Below are positions 54,341 through 62,496 of a stretch of DNA of 64,000 bases, piece by piece. The translations under genes and the position numbers were made by a program. This DNA comes from Paenibacillus senegalimassiliensis (GTDB lineage: Bacteria; Bacillota; Bacilli; Paenibacillales; Paenibacillaceae): assembly GCF_001486585.1 (NCBI RefSeq), contig NZ_LN909043.1, positions 249,361-313,360 on the forward strand, read 5' to 3'. The notes under the pieces were generated by a model. The model was not told the DNA's origin and did not search any database. It saw only the letters and a list, made by a program, of their open reading frames with translations. How positions within the stretch are numbered: position 1 is the first letter of the stretch; each line of letters opens with the position of its first letter.

Positions 54341-55168
54341 GTGGTCAAAACACGCAAGCTGCGCAGCCGACCGGCTCGAAAGCCGCTTCGGCGAAAGTCT
54401 CCGCTTCCGCGTTTGGTCAACCACGACGACCCCATAGTCTCCATTATTATCCCGGCTATGAATGAACGGGCCACGCTGGGGCGGGTACTGCGCGAAGCTG
54501 GTAAGGTGCACCCTCGCAGCGAAACGATTGTGGTGGCTAACGGCTCCACAGACGGCACGCCTGAATTGGCTGAGAAATGCGGTGCCCGCCTGATTCGCGT
54601 ACCGGAGCCGCTGGGGCATGATGTGGGGAGACGGGTAGGCGCGGAAGCGGCTGCTGGTCAGGTGCTGCTATTCATGGATGCGGACATGGTGGTGCCGGCC
54701 AAGGAGCTTAGACCTTTCGTGCAAGCGGTATTGTCAGGGGTCGATATAGCTTTGAATGGTTATTCGGGACCGATACGCCGGCGAGAGGTTCATCCGGTCG
54801 TATTGGCCAAACATGTACTTAATGGTTTGCTACTGCGTGCTGATTTGAAGGGAGCCTCACTAACGGCAGTTCCACATGCCTTGAGCCGCAAGGCGTTGGA
54901 ATGGATTCGGCCAGAGGCGCTGGAGGTACCTCCGCTCGCCTTGACCAAGGCCATCTTGCTGGATTTGAAGGTGCAGGTGGTCCATACGGTGGAGGTTGGC
55001 CGGTTGAATCCGGTGCGAGCCAGGCAAGAGGAGCGGGGCAAACGGGTTGATCCGTTGACCCGGCTCGTCGCCGGAGACCATTTGGAAGCGGTCGAGTGGC
55101 TAATTAAGCAGCAGGGAGCACGGGGCGGATATAGCGATCTGGGCCGACAGCGCGGCCGGGTGAGGTGA
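54341..55168 (+). CDS. Family 2-like glycosyltransferase with basic N-terminus
   Basis: Glycosyltransferase of 275 residues. A basic N-terminal segment (residues 1-21, many Lys/Arg) precedes a GT2-type fold with VSIIIPAMNERATL and LLFMDADMVVP (the DxD motif). Later blocks LGHDVGRRVGAEA and SLTAVPHALSRKA recur almost unchanged in the next gene product, so they are tandem paralogs. The GTG at 54341 has GGGAGG upstream and is the first gene of a long plus-strand run. Donor and acceptor are unknown. Confidence 0.85.
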   Translation: MVKTRKLRSRPARKPLRRKSPLPRLVNHDDPIVSIIIPAMNERATLGRVLREAGKVHPRSETIVVANGSTDGTPELAEKCGARLIRVPEPLGHDVGRRVGAEAAAGQVLLFMDADMVVPAKELRPFVQAVLSGVDIALNGYSGPIRRREVHPVVLAKHVLNGLLLRADLKGASLTAVPHALSRKALEWIRPEALEVPPLALTKAILLDLKVQVVHTVEVGRLNPVRARQEERGKRVDPLTRLVAGDHLEAVEWLIKQQGARGGYSDLGRQRGRVR

Positions 55169-55169
55169 G

Positions 55170-56333
55170 ATGAGGGTGAAGACAAAGCCAACAACAAGCC
55201 GTCAAAAGCATAAGAAGCATTCCCCATCGGGGAAGCGGCCTTCCCATCCGCGACCAAGGGCAGGCCGCATGTCCAGAGGAGCTAGTGCAAGTCGAAGCAA
55301 GTTACTTGCCCGGCGGAAGATGATTCGCTCAACAGCGGAGAGTCAGCGCGCGACCCGTCTGGCGCTCAGGGCCGGGGAAGCTGGTGCTCTTGCGGGGAGA
55401 GCCGCTCGGGAGAATCGGGGCAGCGAAGAGCTCTCCTTCCAGATGCAAGAAGGATTTCGGGAGTGGTATGCCCGGTACGCTCCGGCTGGTCTACCGATAA
55501 AAATTCTGTTACCCGCAGCCTTGGCTTACCACCGCGGTTATGCCAAGGCTTGCGGGGCGGAGGATTTGTGGATTCCCCTGCCTTTACAAGGCACCGTAAC
55601 AGCGATCGTTACTGCCAGTAACGAAGAGAAGACCTTGCCTGCCGTATTGGCGGAGCTACGCAAGCTGCCTCTGCGAGAGATCATTATCGTGCTGAATGGC
55701 TGTGAAGACGGCAGCTTTGCTGCTGTGGATCAGGACCCGCGAATTACGCGGCTCAGCTTCCCGCAGCGACTGGGTCATGATGTAGGCCGGGCCGTTGGAG
55801 CGTCGGTGGCCTCTGGTGACATCCTGCTGTTCACCGATGGCGATATTTGTGTCCCTGCTGAGGAACTCGCGGCTTTTATCCTGGCGGTTGACCGGGGCGA
55901 GGACCTGGTACTCAATGATTTGACGCCTTATCTTCCTGCGTTTGCGGGTCAAGATGAAGTGACACGCTGCAAAGTGTTCCTCAACCACGCGCTCGGCCGT
56001 CCGGATTTGCGGGCTAACTCGCTGACCGCAGTGCCGCATGCGATGTCCCGCCGGGCCGTTCAGGCGGTGGGGACCGCGGCTCTGCTCGTGCCGCCCAAGG
56101 CGCAAGCGATGGTGCTTGCTCGTGGCCTTGCTGCAAGCGCACCGGTCTCCGTCGATGTCATCCGCAGCAATCGGGTCCGCAGCGGTAATAGCGGGGCGGG
56201 CAATGCGGTGGCGCAAATGATCATCGGCGACCATGTGGAGGCCTTGGGAGAAGTGATGAAGACGGAGGGCGTACGTCTAAGCTTTGCTACGCTTCCTCGC
56301 AACGAGCTTGCGAAAGTGAGGAATGCCAAATGA
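55170..56333 (+). CDS. Glycosyltransferase with long basic N-terminus (tandem paralog)
   Basis: Glycosyltransferase of 387 residues. Residues 1-80 are very rich in Lys, Arg and Ser; a QEGFREWYARY segment follows, near residues 92-102. The GT2-type domain (VTAIVTASNEEKTL, LLFTDGDICVP, LGHDVGRAVGASV, SLTAVPHAMSRRA) is paralogous to the preceding protein. It starts 1 bp after the previous stop and overlaps the next gene by ATGA, so translation is coupled. Confidence 0.85.
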   Translation: MRVKTKPTTSRQKHKKHSPSGKRPSHPRPRAGRMSRGASASRSKLLARRKMIRSTAESQRATRLALRAGEAGALAGRAARENRGSEELSFQMQEGFREWYARYAPAGLPIKILLPAALAYHRGYAKACGAEDLWIPLPLQGTVTAIVTASNEEKTLPAVLAELRKLPLREIIIVLNGCEDGSFAAVDQDPRITRLSFPQRLGHDVGRAVGASVASGDILLFTDGDICVPAEELAAFILAVDRGEDLVLNDLTPYLPAFAGQDEVTRCKVFLNHALGRPDLRANSLTAVPHAMSRRAVQAVGTAALLVPPKAQAMVLARGLAASAPVSVDVIRSNRVRSGNSGAGNAVAQMIIGDHVEALGEVMKTEGVRLSFATLPRNELAKVRNAK

Positions 56334-57076
56334 ATGAAGCCGGATTGACCAGCATCATTATCCCTACTTATAACGGACTTCATCTGCTTGCTCCTTGCGT
56401 TGAGGCCATTCGTCGTTATACGGAGGTTCCCTACGAAATTATTGTGGTGGATAACGGATCTACTGACGAGACCGTCCCGTATTGTCTGCGAGAGCAGCTC
56501 ATTTTGGTCGCATTGCCGCGTAATGAAGGTTTTCCCATCGCTGTGAACCGGGGGCTGTCTATCGCCTCTGGAGACCAGTTGCTTCTTCTGAACAATGATG
56601 TCACCGTCTCGCCGCATTGGTTATCCAATATGCTGAGAGCGCTAAAGAGCGCTCCCGATATCGGGATGGTAGGCCCGGTCACGAACTATGCCAGCGGGCG
56701 TCAGCAAGTGGAGGTTCCCTGGAAGGAAGGCGAGGACTTCATCCGGGTTGCACAGCGCTACAATCGCTCCGATGCTTCCCGTTGGCAAGAAGCCCAGCGT
56801 TTGATTGGCATGTGCTTGCTTATCAAGCGAGAGGTGCTGGCCCTGGTGGGGCTGCTGGACGAAAGCTTCTCGCCGGGGCATTACGAAGATGATGATTACT
56901 GCTACCGGGTACGAGAGGCAGGATATCGCTTGCTGATCTGCGGGGATACACTCGTACATCACGCCGGAAGCGCCAGCTTCAAGGCGCAGCACCCTGAGGG
57001 GTGGAGCGAACTGATTGAGCGGAACCGGCAGCGTTTTATGGATAAATGGGGCTTAGACCCCTGGCAGTTTATATAG
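56330..57076 (+). CDS. Family 2 glycosyltransferase
   Basis: GT2 protein of 248 residues. N-terminal LTSIIIPTYNGLHLL, the DNGSTDET, LLLNNDVTVS (DxD-type), VGPVTNYASGRQQ and the acceptor-region YEDDDYCYRVREAGY are all present. It is related to the larger glycosyltransferase at 59094. It overlaps the preceding gene by 4 bp and precedes the nucleotidyltransferase gene by 25 bp. Confidence 0.9.
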   Translation: MNEAGLTSIIIPTYNGLHLLAPCVEAIRRYTEVPYEIIVVDNGSTDETVPYCLREQLILVALPRNEGFPIAVNRGLSIASGDQLLLLNNDVTVSPHWLSNMLRALKSAPDIGMVGPVTNYASGRQQVEVPWKEGEDFIRVAQRYNRSDASRWQEAQRLIGMCLLIKREVLALVGLLDESFSPGHYEDDDYCYRVREAGYRLLICGDTLVHHAGSASFKAQHPEGWSELIERNRQRFMDKWGLDPWQFI

Positions 57077-57101
57077 CGATTACTTACTGGGGGGAGAGTT
57101 C

Positions 57102-57833
57102 ATGAAAGGTGTGATTTTGGCGGGAGGCACCGGTACGCGTCTATACCCGCTGACCCGATTGATTAATAAGCACCTGCTTCCCGTCGGGAGCCACCCGATG
57201 GTGTGCTATGGCATAGAACGGCTGCGTCAAGCCGGAATCACTGATATTCTGATCGTCATCGGCAAGCAGTCTGCCGGGTTGTATGCCGATTTTCTCGGCA
57301 GTGGCGACAATTTTGGTGTTAATCTTACCTATCGGATACAGGATTCGGCGGGAGGAATTGCGGAGGCGCTTGAGCTGGCATTCGGCTTCATCCCGTCTGG
57401 CGAGCGGTTTGTGGTGCTGCTAGGGGATAATCTGTTCCTGGATGATTTGACACCCTTTGTAGAGAAATTCAAGCAGCAGCCGTCAGGGAGTGCGCGCGTA
57501 CTGCTTAAGCCTGTGGATGATCCCCGCCGCTACGGAGTTCCGGTATTTGACACCGACAATCCAGACTTGATTGCATACATTGAAGAGAAACCCAAAAAGC
57601 CGAAATCGCAGTTTTCGGTGACGGGCATCTATATGTATGATGACGCTGTATTCGAAATCATTCGGGGCATTAGTCGCTCCGATCGCGGAGAATTAGAGAT
57701 TACGGATGTCAATAATTGTTATGCGAAGGCAGGCAAGTTGGAATATGACGTGCTGCAGCTATGGTGGGGGGACGCCGGTACGCTCGAGTCGTTGCGAGAG
57801 GCCGGGGTTTACATGAAGGGCGTACTTCCATGA
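57102..57833 (+). CDS. Sugar-1-phosphate nucleotidyltransferase
   Basis: Nucleotidyltransferase of 243 residues, of the RfbA/SpsI kind. The signature is VILAGGTGTRLYPLT, followed by GDNLFLDDL and IEEKPKKPKSQFSVTGIYMYD. It makes an activated sugar (probably dTDP- or UDP-linked) for the glycosyltransferases nearby. Which sugar it uses is not decided by sequence; no rfbB/C/D genes are in view. GGGGAGAG precedes the ATG. Confidence 0.9.
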   Translation: MKGVILAGGTGTRLYPLTRLINKHLLPVGSHPMVCYGIERLRQAGITDILIVIGKQSAGLYADFLGSGDNFGVNLTYRIQDSAGGIAEALELAFGFIPSGERFVVLLGDNLFLDDLTPFVEKFKQQPSGSARVLLKPVDDPRRYGVPVFDTDNPDLIAYIEEKPKKPKSQFSVTGIYMYDDAVFEIIRGISRSDRGELEITDVNNCYAKAGKLEYDVLQLWWGDAGTLESLREAGVYMKGVLP

Positions 57834-57872
57834 CCGCTTAATTTTGACTTGATGTAGAAAGGAGGGCGGGCC

Positions 57873-59078
57873 ATGGCGGTGCGGAGTTCATCGGGTAAAG
57901 CCACTCGCAAGGCACGCCGGCAAGCCGGAGGAAGAGGTGTGTCGCCTTCATCCCGTCGTAGCCTGAACAGTAATCGCAGTAAGGCAAGCGGCAGGAAGGG
58001 CGTAGGAAGAACGCTTGCCCGCCGCTTGCGTTCCCGGCGGGCGGCCTGGCGCCGCAAACGGGATTTACGAAGACGTACGCACATCCCGGCAGGCTCGACT
58101 GTTGCTGTCCCGCTAGAATCAGCAGTCTCCCGAGCAGCACTCCTGCCGATACTACCTCCGGTAGAGGAAGGGGCGTTGCCTCCGGGAATAGAGGATCGCT
58201 CTCCCGTCTCACCCGAGAGTACGGAGGCAGTGGAGTCCATCCGTGCCGAGTCTTATGCTCATGGACACCGGGAAGGCTTGTTCGAAGGTGGGGAAGCCAA
58301 GCTGGGCCGGTTGATTCCCCACCATACGATGCTGCCTGAAATCACGGTGGATGAGGTCATTGCTGCTGGGTTTGGGTCGTTTGCCGAATCGCTGTACCCG
58401 CTGCTCCCTGCACCTGCCGTATTTCAAGCAGCGGCAATCGCACTTCAGGAGGGGCGGCCGCTGTCCATCGTTCGCCTGGGCGATGGAGAGTTGCTTACGC
58501 TGGCGCATGGGACGGTAATCCCTACAGAGGATGCCATCCGCTGGGGGAGCTTCTTGCCTTATGCGGGTGTGCAATTGCCGGATGCTGGAGCGCGGGAAGC
58601 ATTGGCGCACGCCGTTCGCTCGGCAGATATCATCGGCGTGCCCCAGTCCCGGCACCCGTCGTATCAAGGCTTGCTGTTCCCCGTGCTGCGTCATTACGGC
58701 ATGGATTACCGCACGATGCAACTCACTACCTCAACGGTCAATTACGAGTTGAATGCCGGAGGGTACCTGGCACGGCTACTGGAAGGGCGACGGGTGCTGC
58801 TAATCGGCAATCAATCGCCAGAACTGGCAGATTGGTTAAGTCGACAGGGGATAGCCATCACGGGCTTGGTTGCCCCGGTTCAGGGCGTTGCTGATGTTGA
58901 GGCTGTTCTGGCACGAACCCGCGAGCAGCCTGATTTTGAGCTGGCTCTGGTAGCGGCAGGTGTAGCTGCGGTGATAATATGCACACGCCTCGCGACAGAG
59001 CAAGGCAAGCTGGCATTGGACCTGGGCCATCTAGCCGACAAGCTGATCCGTGGAGAGATGCTTCTAACACGGTTGTGA
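57873..59078 (+). CDS. GT-D fold glycosyltransferase with basic N-terminus
   Basis: Protein of 401 residues. Residues 1-70 are Arg/Lys/Ser-rich; a module SYAHGHREGLFEGGEAKLG is near residues 127-145; then comes a GT-D-type domain with the characteristic SIVRLGDGELLTL near residue 195 and GVPQSRHPSYQGLLFP. GT-D enzymes add a sugar to glycan or glycoprotein chains. SD AAAGGAGG precedes the ATG. Confidence 0.82.
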   Translation: MAVRSSSGKATRKARRQAGGRGVSPSSRRSLNSNRSKASGRKGVGRTLARRLRSRRAAWRRKRDLRRRTHIPAGSTVAVPLESAVSRAALLPILPPVEEGALPPGIEDRSPVSPESTEAVESIRAESYAHGHREGLFEGGEAKLGRLIPHHTMLPEITVDEVIAAGFGSFAESLYPLLPAPAVFQAAAIALQEGRPLSIVRLGDGELLTLAHGTVIPTEDAIRWGSFLPYAGVQLPDAGAREALAHAVRSADIIGVPQSRHPSYQGLLFPVLRHYGMDYRTMQLTTSTVNYELNAGGYLARLLEGRRVLLIGNQSPELADWLSRQGIAITGLVAPVQGVADVEAVLARTREQPDFELALVAAGVAAVIICTRLATEQGKLALDLGHLADKLIRGEMLLTRL

Positions 59079-59093
59079 GGGGAGGATGAAAGG

Positions 59094-60392
59094 GTGAAGC
59101 AGGAGCAGGGCAAATATGCAAGCGGCTACGCAGCGGGGTATGCCCAGGGAATGGAGGAAGGCATTCGCTCGTTTGGCTCCGGGCTGAATGGCACAAGTAT
59201 CATTATCCCTACGTACAATCGCAGGGATTTGCTGCTCCAGTGTCTGGACAGCATTGAGGCCTACACGCATTTGCCTTATGAAATCATTATTGTCGACAAT
59301 GGCTCCGAGGATGGGACGGCAGAAGCGATCAGGCGTCGCCAGAGACCAATTCGGCTGACGGTGCATGAGCAGAACCTGGGGTTTGCTGGAGCTATCAACA
59401 CGGGATTGATGATGGCGAAGGGCCAATATATCGTTCTGCTAAACAACGACGTGCTGGTGACAGAACGCTGGCTTGATCAATTGCTGTATTGCCTGAGCCA
59501 GCGTCCAGATGCGGCGGCGGTAGGTCCGGTTACGAATTATATCAGCGGCGACCAGCAGATTGCTGTACCCTATGGGGACGATATTGCCGCCATGCAGGTT
59601 TATGCTGCTGCACATAATGTTACTGATCCGGCTAAATGGCGGGAAACGGAGCGATTGGTCGGTTTCTGTTTGGCTTTTCCCCGTAGCACCTTTGAGCAAA
59701 TCGGATATTTTGACGAAGGGTATGTCATTGGGAACTATGAGGATGATGATTGGATGGCGCGGCTGCGGTTGCAAGGGAAGAAGCAAGTAATTGCCGGAGA
59801 TACCTTCATCCATCATTATGGCAGCATGACGATGAAGGGGTTGGGAGAACAAGGATTTGCCGAGGTCAATACAAGGAATCATGATTTTTTTGCCGAGAAA
59901 TGGGGCGACTTGCAGTCCTTGTATTTGCGTATGCCCGGCTGGCGTTCGTCAGGCGCTCTTCGATCTGCTGATTTTTTCCCGAGTGGAGTCTGTGTCAAGG
60001 GGTGGAATTCCACGGTGTATTGGTTGGAGCACGGTGTTCGCCATCCCTTAGAAGGAAATGGAGCGGAAGGGATGGGCTCCCCGCCGACAAGGCTAGCCGT
60101 CACGGACCTGCTGCATCTTCCGCGCGGAGCAGGGCGTTCGATGCATGAAGTGTTAGCTCTGCGAGCGAGTCAGGCAGCACAGCCGGGGCAGGAAGGAAGC
60201 GTTACCCGCGCCGGAGACGGGCGCTTATATCAGCTTGACCGTGGGCAACGCCGCGAGGTCACATCCGAATATGCCTGTCAGGCCTGGGGTCTTACGGTGT
60301 CAGGGGAAATCGCGGGAACGCAGTGGTTGGAGCAGTACCCGGAGGGGCTGCCCATTCTCCCGCCTCTCAGACTGTTAAACGATGATTTATAG
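59094..60392 (+). CDS. Family 2 glycosyltransferase with GYxxG N-tag and C-terminal repeats
   Basis: Glycosyltransferase of 432 residues. Residues 9-25 read ASGYAAGYAQGMEEGIR, the island-wide glycine/aromatic module. The GT2 domain (TSIIIPTYNRRDLL, DNGSEDGT, LLNNDVLVTERWL, EDDDWMARLRLQGK) runs to about residue 290. The last 140 residues hold two repeats of a YWLEHGVRHPL / YQLDRGQRREV kind, a pattern seen in cell-surface repeat proteins. The GTG has GGGGAGGATGAAAGG upstream. Confidence 0.87.
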   Translation: MKQEQGKYASGYAAGYAQGMEEGIRSFGSGLNGTSIIIPTYNRRDLLLQCLDSIEAYTHLPYEIIIVDNGSEDGTAEAIRRRQRPIRLTVHEQNLGFAGAINTGLMMAKGQYIVLLNNDVLVTERWLDQLLYCLSQRPDAAAVGPVTNYISGDQQIAVPYGDDIAAMQVYAAAHNVTDPAKWRETERLVGFCLAFPRSTFEQIGYFDEGYVIGNYEDDDWMARLRLQGKKQVIAGDTFIHHYGSMTMKGLGEQGFAEVNTRNHDFFAEKWGDLQSLYLRMPGWRSSGALRSADFFPSGVCVKGWNSTVYWLEHGVRHPLEGNGAEGMGSPPTRLAVTDLLHLPRGAGRSMHEVLALRASQAAQPGQEGSVTRAGDGRLYQLDRGQRREVTSEYACQAWGLTVSGEIAGTQWLEQYPEGLPILPPLRLLNDDL

Positions 60393-60482
60393 GAGGATTC
60401 CCCAGGAACGCGGCGGTTTGCAGCGGCATATGCTAATGCAGGGTACCAAGCTGGGCAGTCCGTCCATAGAGGAGGAATCAGG

Positions 60483-60770
60483 GTGGAGCAGAAGATAACG
60501 GAAATCATTGTTCATATGGCCCACTCTCACCAGCAGATGGCGCGAATGATCGATGCCGAGCGGCAGGTTGCGGTACGTATGGCGCAGATTGTCCACGGCA
60601 TTCCGGATGCGGGGCCGGCCTTTGCTGGCATGTCTGGCGTGCTGGAGAACTCAGGCCGCGTCAACAAGAGTGTCATCTCTTATTTGAATGCGATAGCCGA
60701 TCTGGAAGAGGCCATGGCCGAGAACCTGGGTTATGTAATGAAGGAATTGAAAACCCATGACGAAGAGTAA
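60483..60770 (+). CDS. Short helical protein 1 (95 aa)
   Basis: Unknown family; a small, wholly helical protein of 95 residues with no cysteine. A heptad-like segment MAHSHQQMARMIDAERQVAV near the start and a second helix EEAMAENLGYVMKELK near the end. GTG start with GAGGAGG at a good distance. It has the same overall pattern as the two following genes, and the three lie between glycosyltransferase and basic-protein genes. Confidence 0.7.
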   Translation: MEQKITEIIVHMAHSHQQMARMIDAERQVAVRMAQIVHGIPDAGPAFAGMSGVLENSGRVNKSVISYLNAIADLEEAMAENLGYVMKELKTHDEE

Positions 60771-60794
60771 TGCCAAGAAGCGGGGTATGATGCC

Positions 60795-61154
60795 ATGAGC
60801 AGGGAACAGGCCTATCTGCACATGTTGGATGCAGCCGCCAAAATACAATGGAACATTGCAATGATTTTGGAGGCGAAGGCGGTCGAAGCGGAGAAGGTGC
60901 GCAACTGGGTGCTCAATCATGTGGTAGAGGCCAATTTTGACGATCATGAGAAGCAATTATCCGACCCGCTGGACGTTCATGAGCAGCTTGTGGAAATGGT
61001 TGAAGGGTTAACCAAATTGCAAAATGGGCTGTACAGCAATCTGAAAACGGTGCTAGCTACCGAGGACGAAGAAGCGGGTGGTGACGGCGACCTGGGCGGT
61101 GGTTTCGGCGGTTTGTTTGGCGGTGGATTTGATCTGGAGGATTCCAGCAAATGA
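60795..61154 (+). CDS. Short helical protein 2 with Gly-rich acidic tail (119 aa)
   Basis: Unknown family; 119 residues. A helical N-terminal region with MLDAAAKIQWNIAMILEAKA, a central LVEMVEGLTKLQNGLYSN, and a Gly/Asp/Phe-rich tail (residues 96-119, GGFGGLFGGGFDLED). It is 24 bp after the previous gene and overlaps the next by ATGA. Same general layout as proteins 1 and 3 of the trio. Confidence 0.7.
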   Translation: MSREQAYLHMLDAAAKIQWNIAMILEAKAVEAEKVRNWVLNHVVEANFDDHEKQLSDPLDVHEQLVEMVEGLTKLQNGLYSNLKTVLATEDEEAGGDGDLGGGFGGLFGGGFDLEDSSK

Positions 61155-61444
61155 GGTTGCCACTAGAACATCACGAAGCAGCCAAACTTCGGCTGATCGA
61201 CTCGATTAGCCGAAGCCAGGTCGCTATGGCTCGCATTCTCGGCAGTCTGGCCGAAGTAGCGGAAGGGTCGCCGGAAACCGCCCGGCACCTTGCCGCCAAT
61301 ATCGAGATTTTGACGAAGCATCAGGAAGCGATGGCCCGTACCGTCTGCGGGTTGACTCTCCATCGCGTCAATTATGGAACTCCTTCATCGCCGTGGATTA
61401 AGAACACTTGCTATGCAACTCACGATGTTGCCCGAGGAGAATAG
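61151..61444 (+). CDS. Short helical protein 3 (97 aa)
   Basis: Unknown family; 97 residues. Helix 1 LIDSISRSQVAMARILGSLA and helix 2 IEILTKHQEAMARTVCGL resemble those of the other two short proteins (S-x-Q-x-x-M-A pattern, LTKxQ). Translation starts within the previous stop codon. The SD of the following basic-protein gene lies at its end. Confidence 0.7.
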   Translation: MRLPLEHHEAAKLRLIDSISRSQVAMARILGSLAEVAEGSPETARHLAANIEILTKHQEAMARTVCGLTLHRVNYGTPSSPWIKNTCYATHDVARGE

Positions 61445-61456
61445 GAGGAACAGGTA

Positions 61457-61816
61457 ATGGCCAAAACGAAATCCCGGCGCACCCGCCGGGTGAAGCCGCG
61501 TGTGATGAAGAAAGGACGCCCGGGGAAGAAGCGTAGATTATCTTTAAAGCGGGGCAGAAAGATCGGTGTTGCTCGCCGCAAGCGCAGTAAGCTACGTCCG
61601 GCACTACGCTTGCGCCGCCGGAAGAGTAAGCTGAGACGGCGTCGTAAGGGGCTGGCCCGTCGCCTTCCTGTGAAGGAGCCCGTTCCAGTTGATCCTGCCA
61701 CCGAGGATGCCAGTTATAATCAGGCATATAATGATGCTTATCAGGAAGGCTTCAACGGAGGTTTTGCCCAAGGCTTCGAGGACGGGCATAAGCTAGCCTA
61801 CAAGGAACAAGTCTAG
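61457..61816 (+). CDS. Protamine-like basic protein with glycine/aromatic C-terminus
   Basis: Protein of 119 residues with an exceptional composition: about 38 of the first 71 residues are Lys or Arg. After a short acidic bridge (residues 75-85) the last 32 residues have an aromatic/glycine repeat (YNDAYQEGFNGGFAQGFEDG), the same module seen in neighbouring glycosyltransferases. I do not recognise a family. It could bind DNA, polyphosphate or anionic coat polymers. TAGGAGGA precedes the ATG. It is likely a coat or scaffold component, by inference from context. Confidence 0.75.
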   Translation: MAKTKSRRTRRVKPRVMKKGRPGKKRRLSLKRGRKIGVARRKRSKLRPALRLRRRKSKLRRRRKGLARRLPVKEPVPVDPATEDASYNQAYNDAYQEGFNGGFAQGFEDGHKLAYKEQV

Positions 61817-61855
61817 TCAGGCTGTTGTTTGCAGCACATATAAAGCATCAGTTCG

Positions 61856-61886
61856 AGGCTACCAACCGTTTATGGTTTGGTAGCCT
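61856..61886 (+). terminator. Hairpin after the basic protein gene
   Basis: AGGCTACCAA pairs with TTGGTAGCCT over an 11-nt loop. The T run that follows is weak, so this may be a terminator or only an RNA hairpin. It ends the run that starts at 54341. Confidence 0.55.
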
Positions 61887-61934
61887 TAGCCATGTAGAAT
61901 CGTTTTATTTCTATTTTTGGGGAATCACCTTCCT

Positions 61935-62123
61935 ATTATAGGGAAAAACTCCCGCTAAATCGCTCATATCCACCAAAATTGGAGCTTTATATGGAATTCC
62001 TCATGCTAATTATTATGAAATAGCCCATTTTTGGGAAAAAGCCCAAAATGAACATGAGAATTTCCCGCTATATGTGATATTTGGTGAAATACAGACGAAT
62101 TAGCAGGAGGATTTCCCGTTAGA
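61935..62123. repeat. Dispersed four-palindrome element, copy C
   Basis: Third copy of the element. The GGG triplets (or counterparts) of its four units fall at 61941, 61992, 62054 and 62105, again with spacings of 51, 62 and 51 bp. Unit 3 is the most degenerate. The right end abuts the aspartyl-protease remnant on the minus strand. Confidence 0.75.
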
Positions 62124-62334
62124 GGTATATTGCAGCTAAGGCATCAGTATCAAAAACGGTAGCTGCACAGCCTGTATCAAATAAAACATTATGTAAAACG
62201 ACGTAGCGGTCACTTTGGGTTACAGTCAAAGAAACAATAGGCAAGTAGCCACTCCAGGCTTCTTGTGGATTGTCGTATTTTGTATAACAGCCATATCCTC
62301 TAGTTGACGTACATGGTTGCTGGAGCTTCCGTAT
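62119..62334 (-). pseudogene. Remnant of a retropepsin-like aspartyl protease gene
   Basis: The minus strand holds a 71-codon open stretch without an obvious start codon. It translates to segments such as SGYLPIVSLTVTQSDRYV and NVLFDTGCAATVFDTD. The DTG motif with hydrophobic flanks is typical of retropepsin-like aspartyl proteases found in Bacilli. The protein stops (TAA at 62121-62119) just inside the copy C palindromic element, well short of the family's usual length, and the terminator hairpin lies at its upstream side. I read this as a truncated gene interrupted by the repeat. No continuation was found on the other side. Confidence 0.55.
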
Positions 62335-62350
62335 TCATGGAAGCTTTTTT
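62322..62350 (+). terminator. Terminator-like hairpin
   Basis: AGCTTCC pairs with GGAAGCT and is followed by a T run (TTTTTTTG). It lies between the repeat/pseudogene region and the CgeB-like genes, and on the plus strand has no gene just before it. Confidence 0.6.
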
Positions 62351-62496
62351 GTTGTTATTTTGACCAAGAGGGCATTCGCCAATTTATCAGGCGGGCGGGT
62401 AGTCGTCCATGATGCACGTGCCCCCTCAGCATATATTTATTAAGACCCAGGAAAAACGCATAGTTTGAATCCAAAAAGATAGGATGAAGAACTTTG

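Noticed and set aside
60393..60482. SD-like AGGAGGA just after the GT stop, and a 38-codon ORF starting at 60382
   Set aside because: No start codon is at a proper distance from the SD, and the ORF has no SD and no recognisable features; more likely leftover sequence in front of the helical protein gene.
61457..61816. Basic protein as a ribosomal protein or SASP
   Set aside because: No resemblance to ribosomal or SASP signatures; the C-terminal glycine/aromatic module matches neighbouring enzymes instead.
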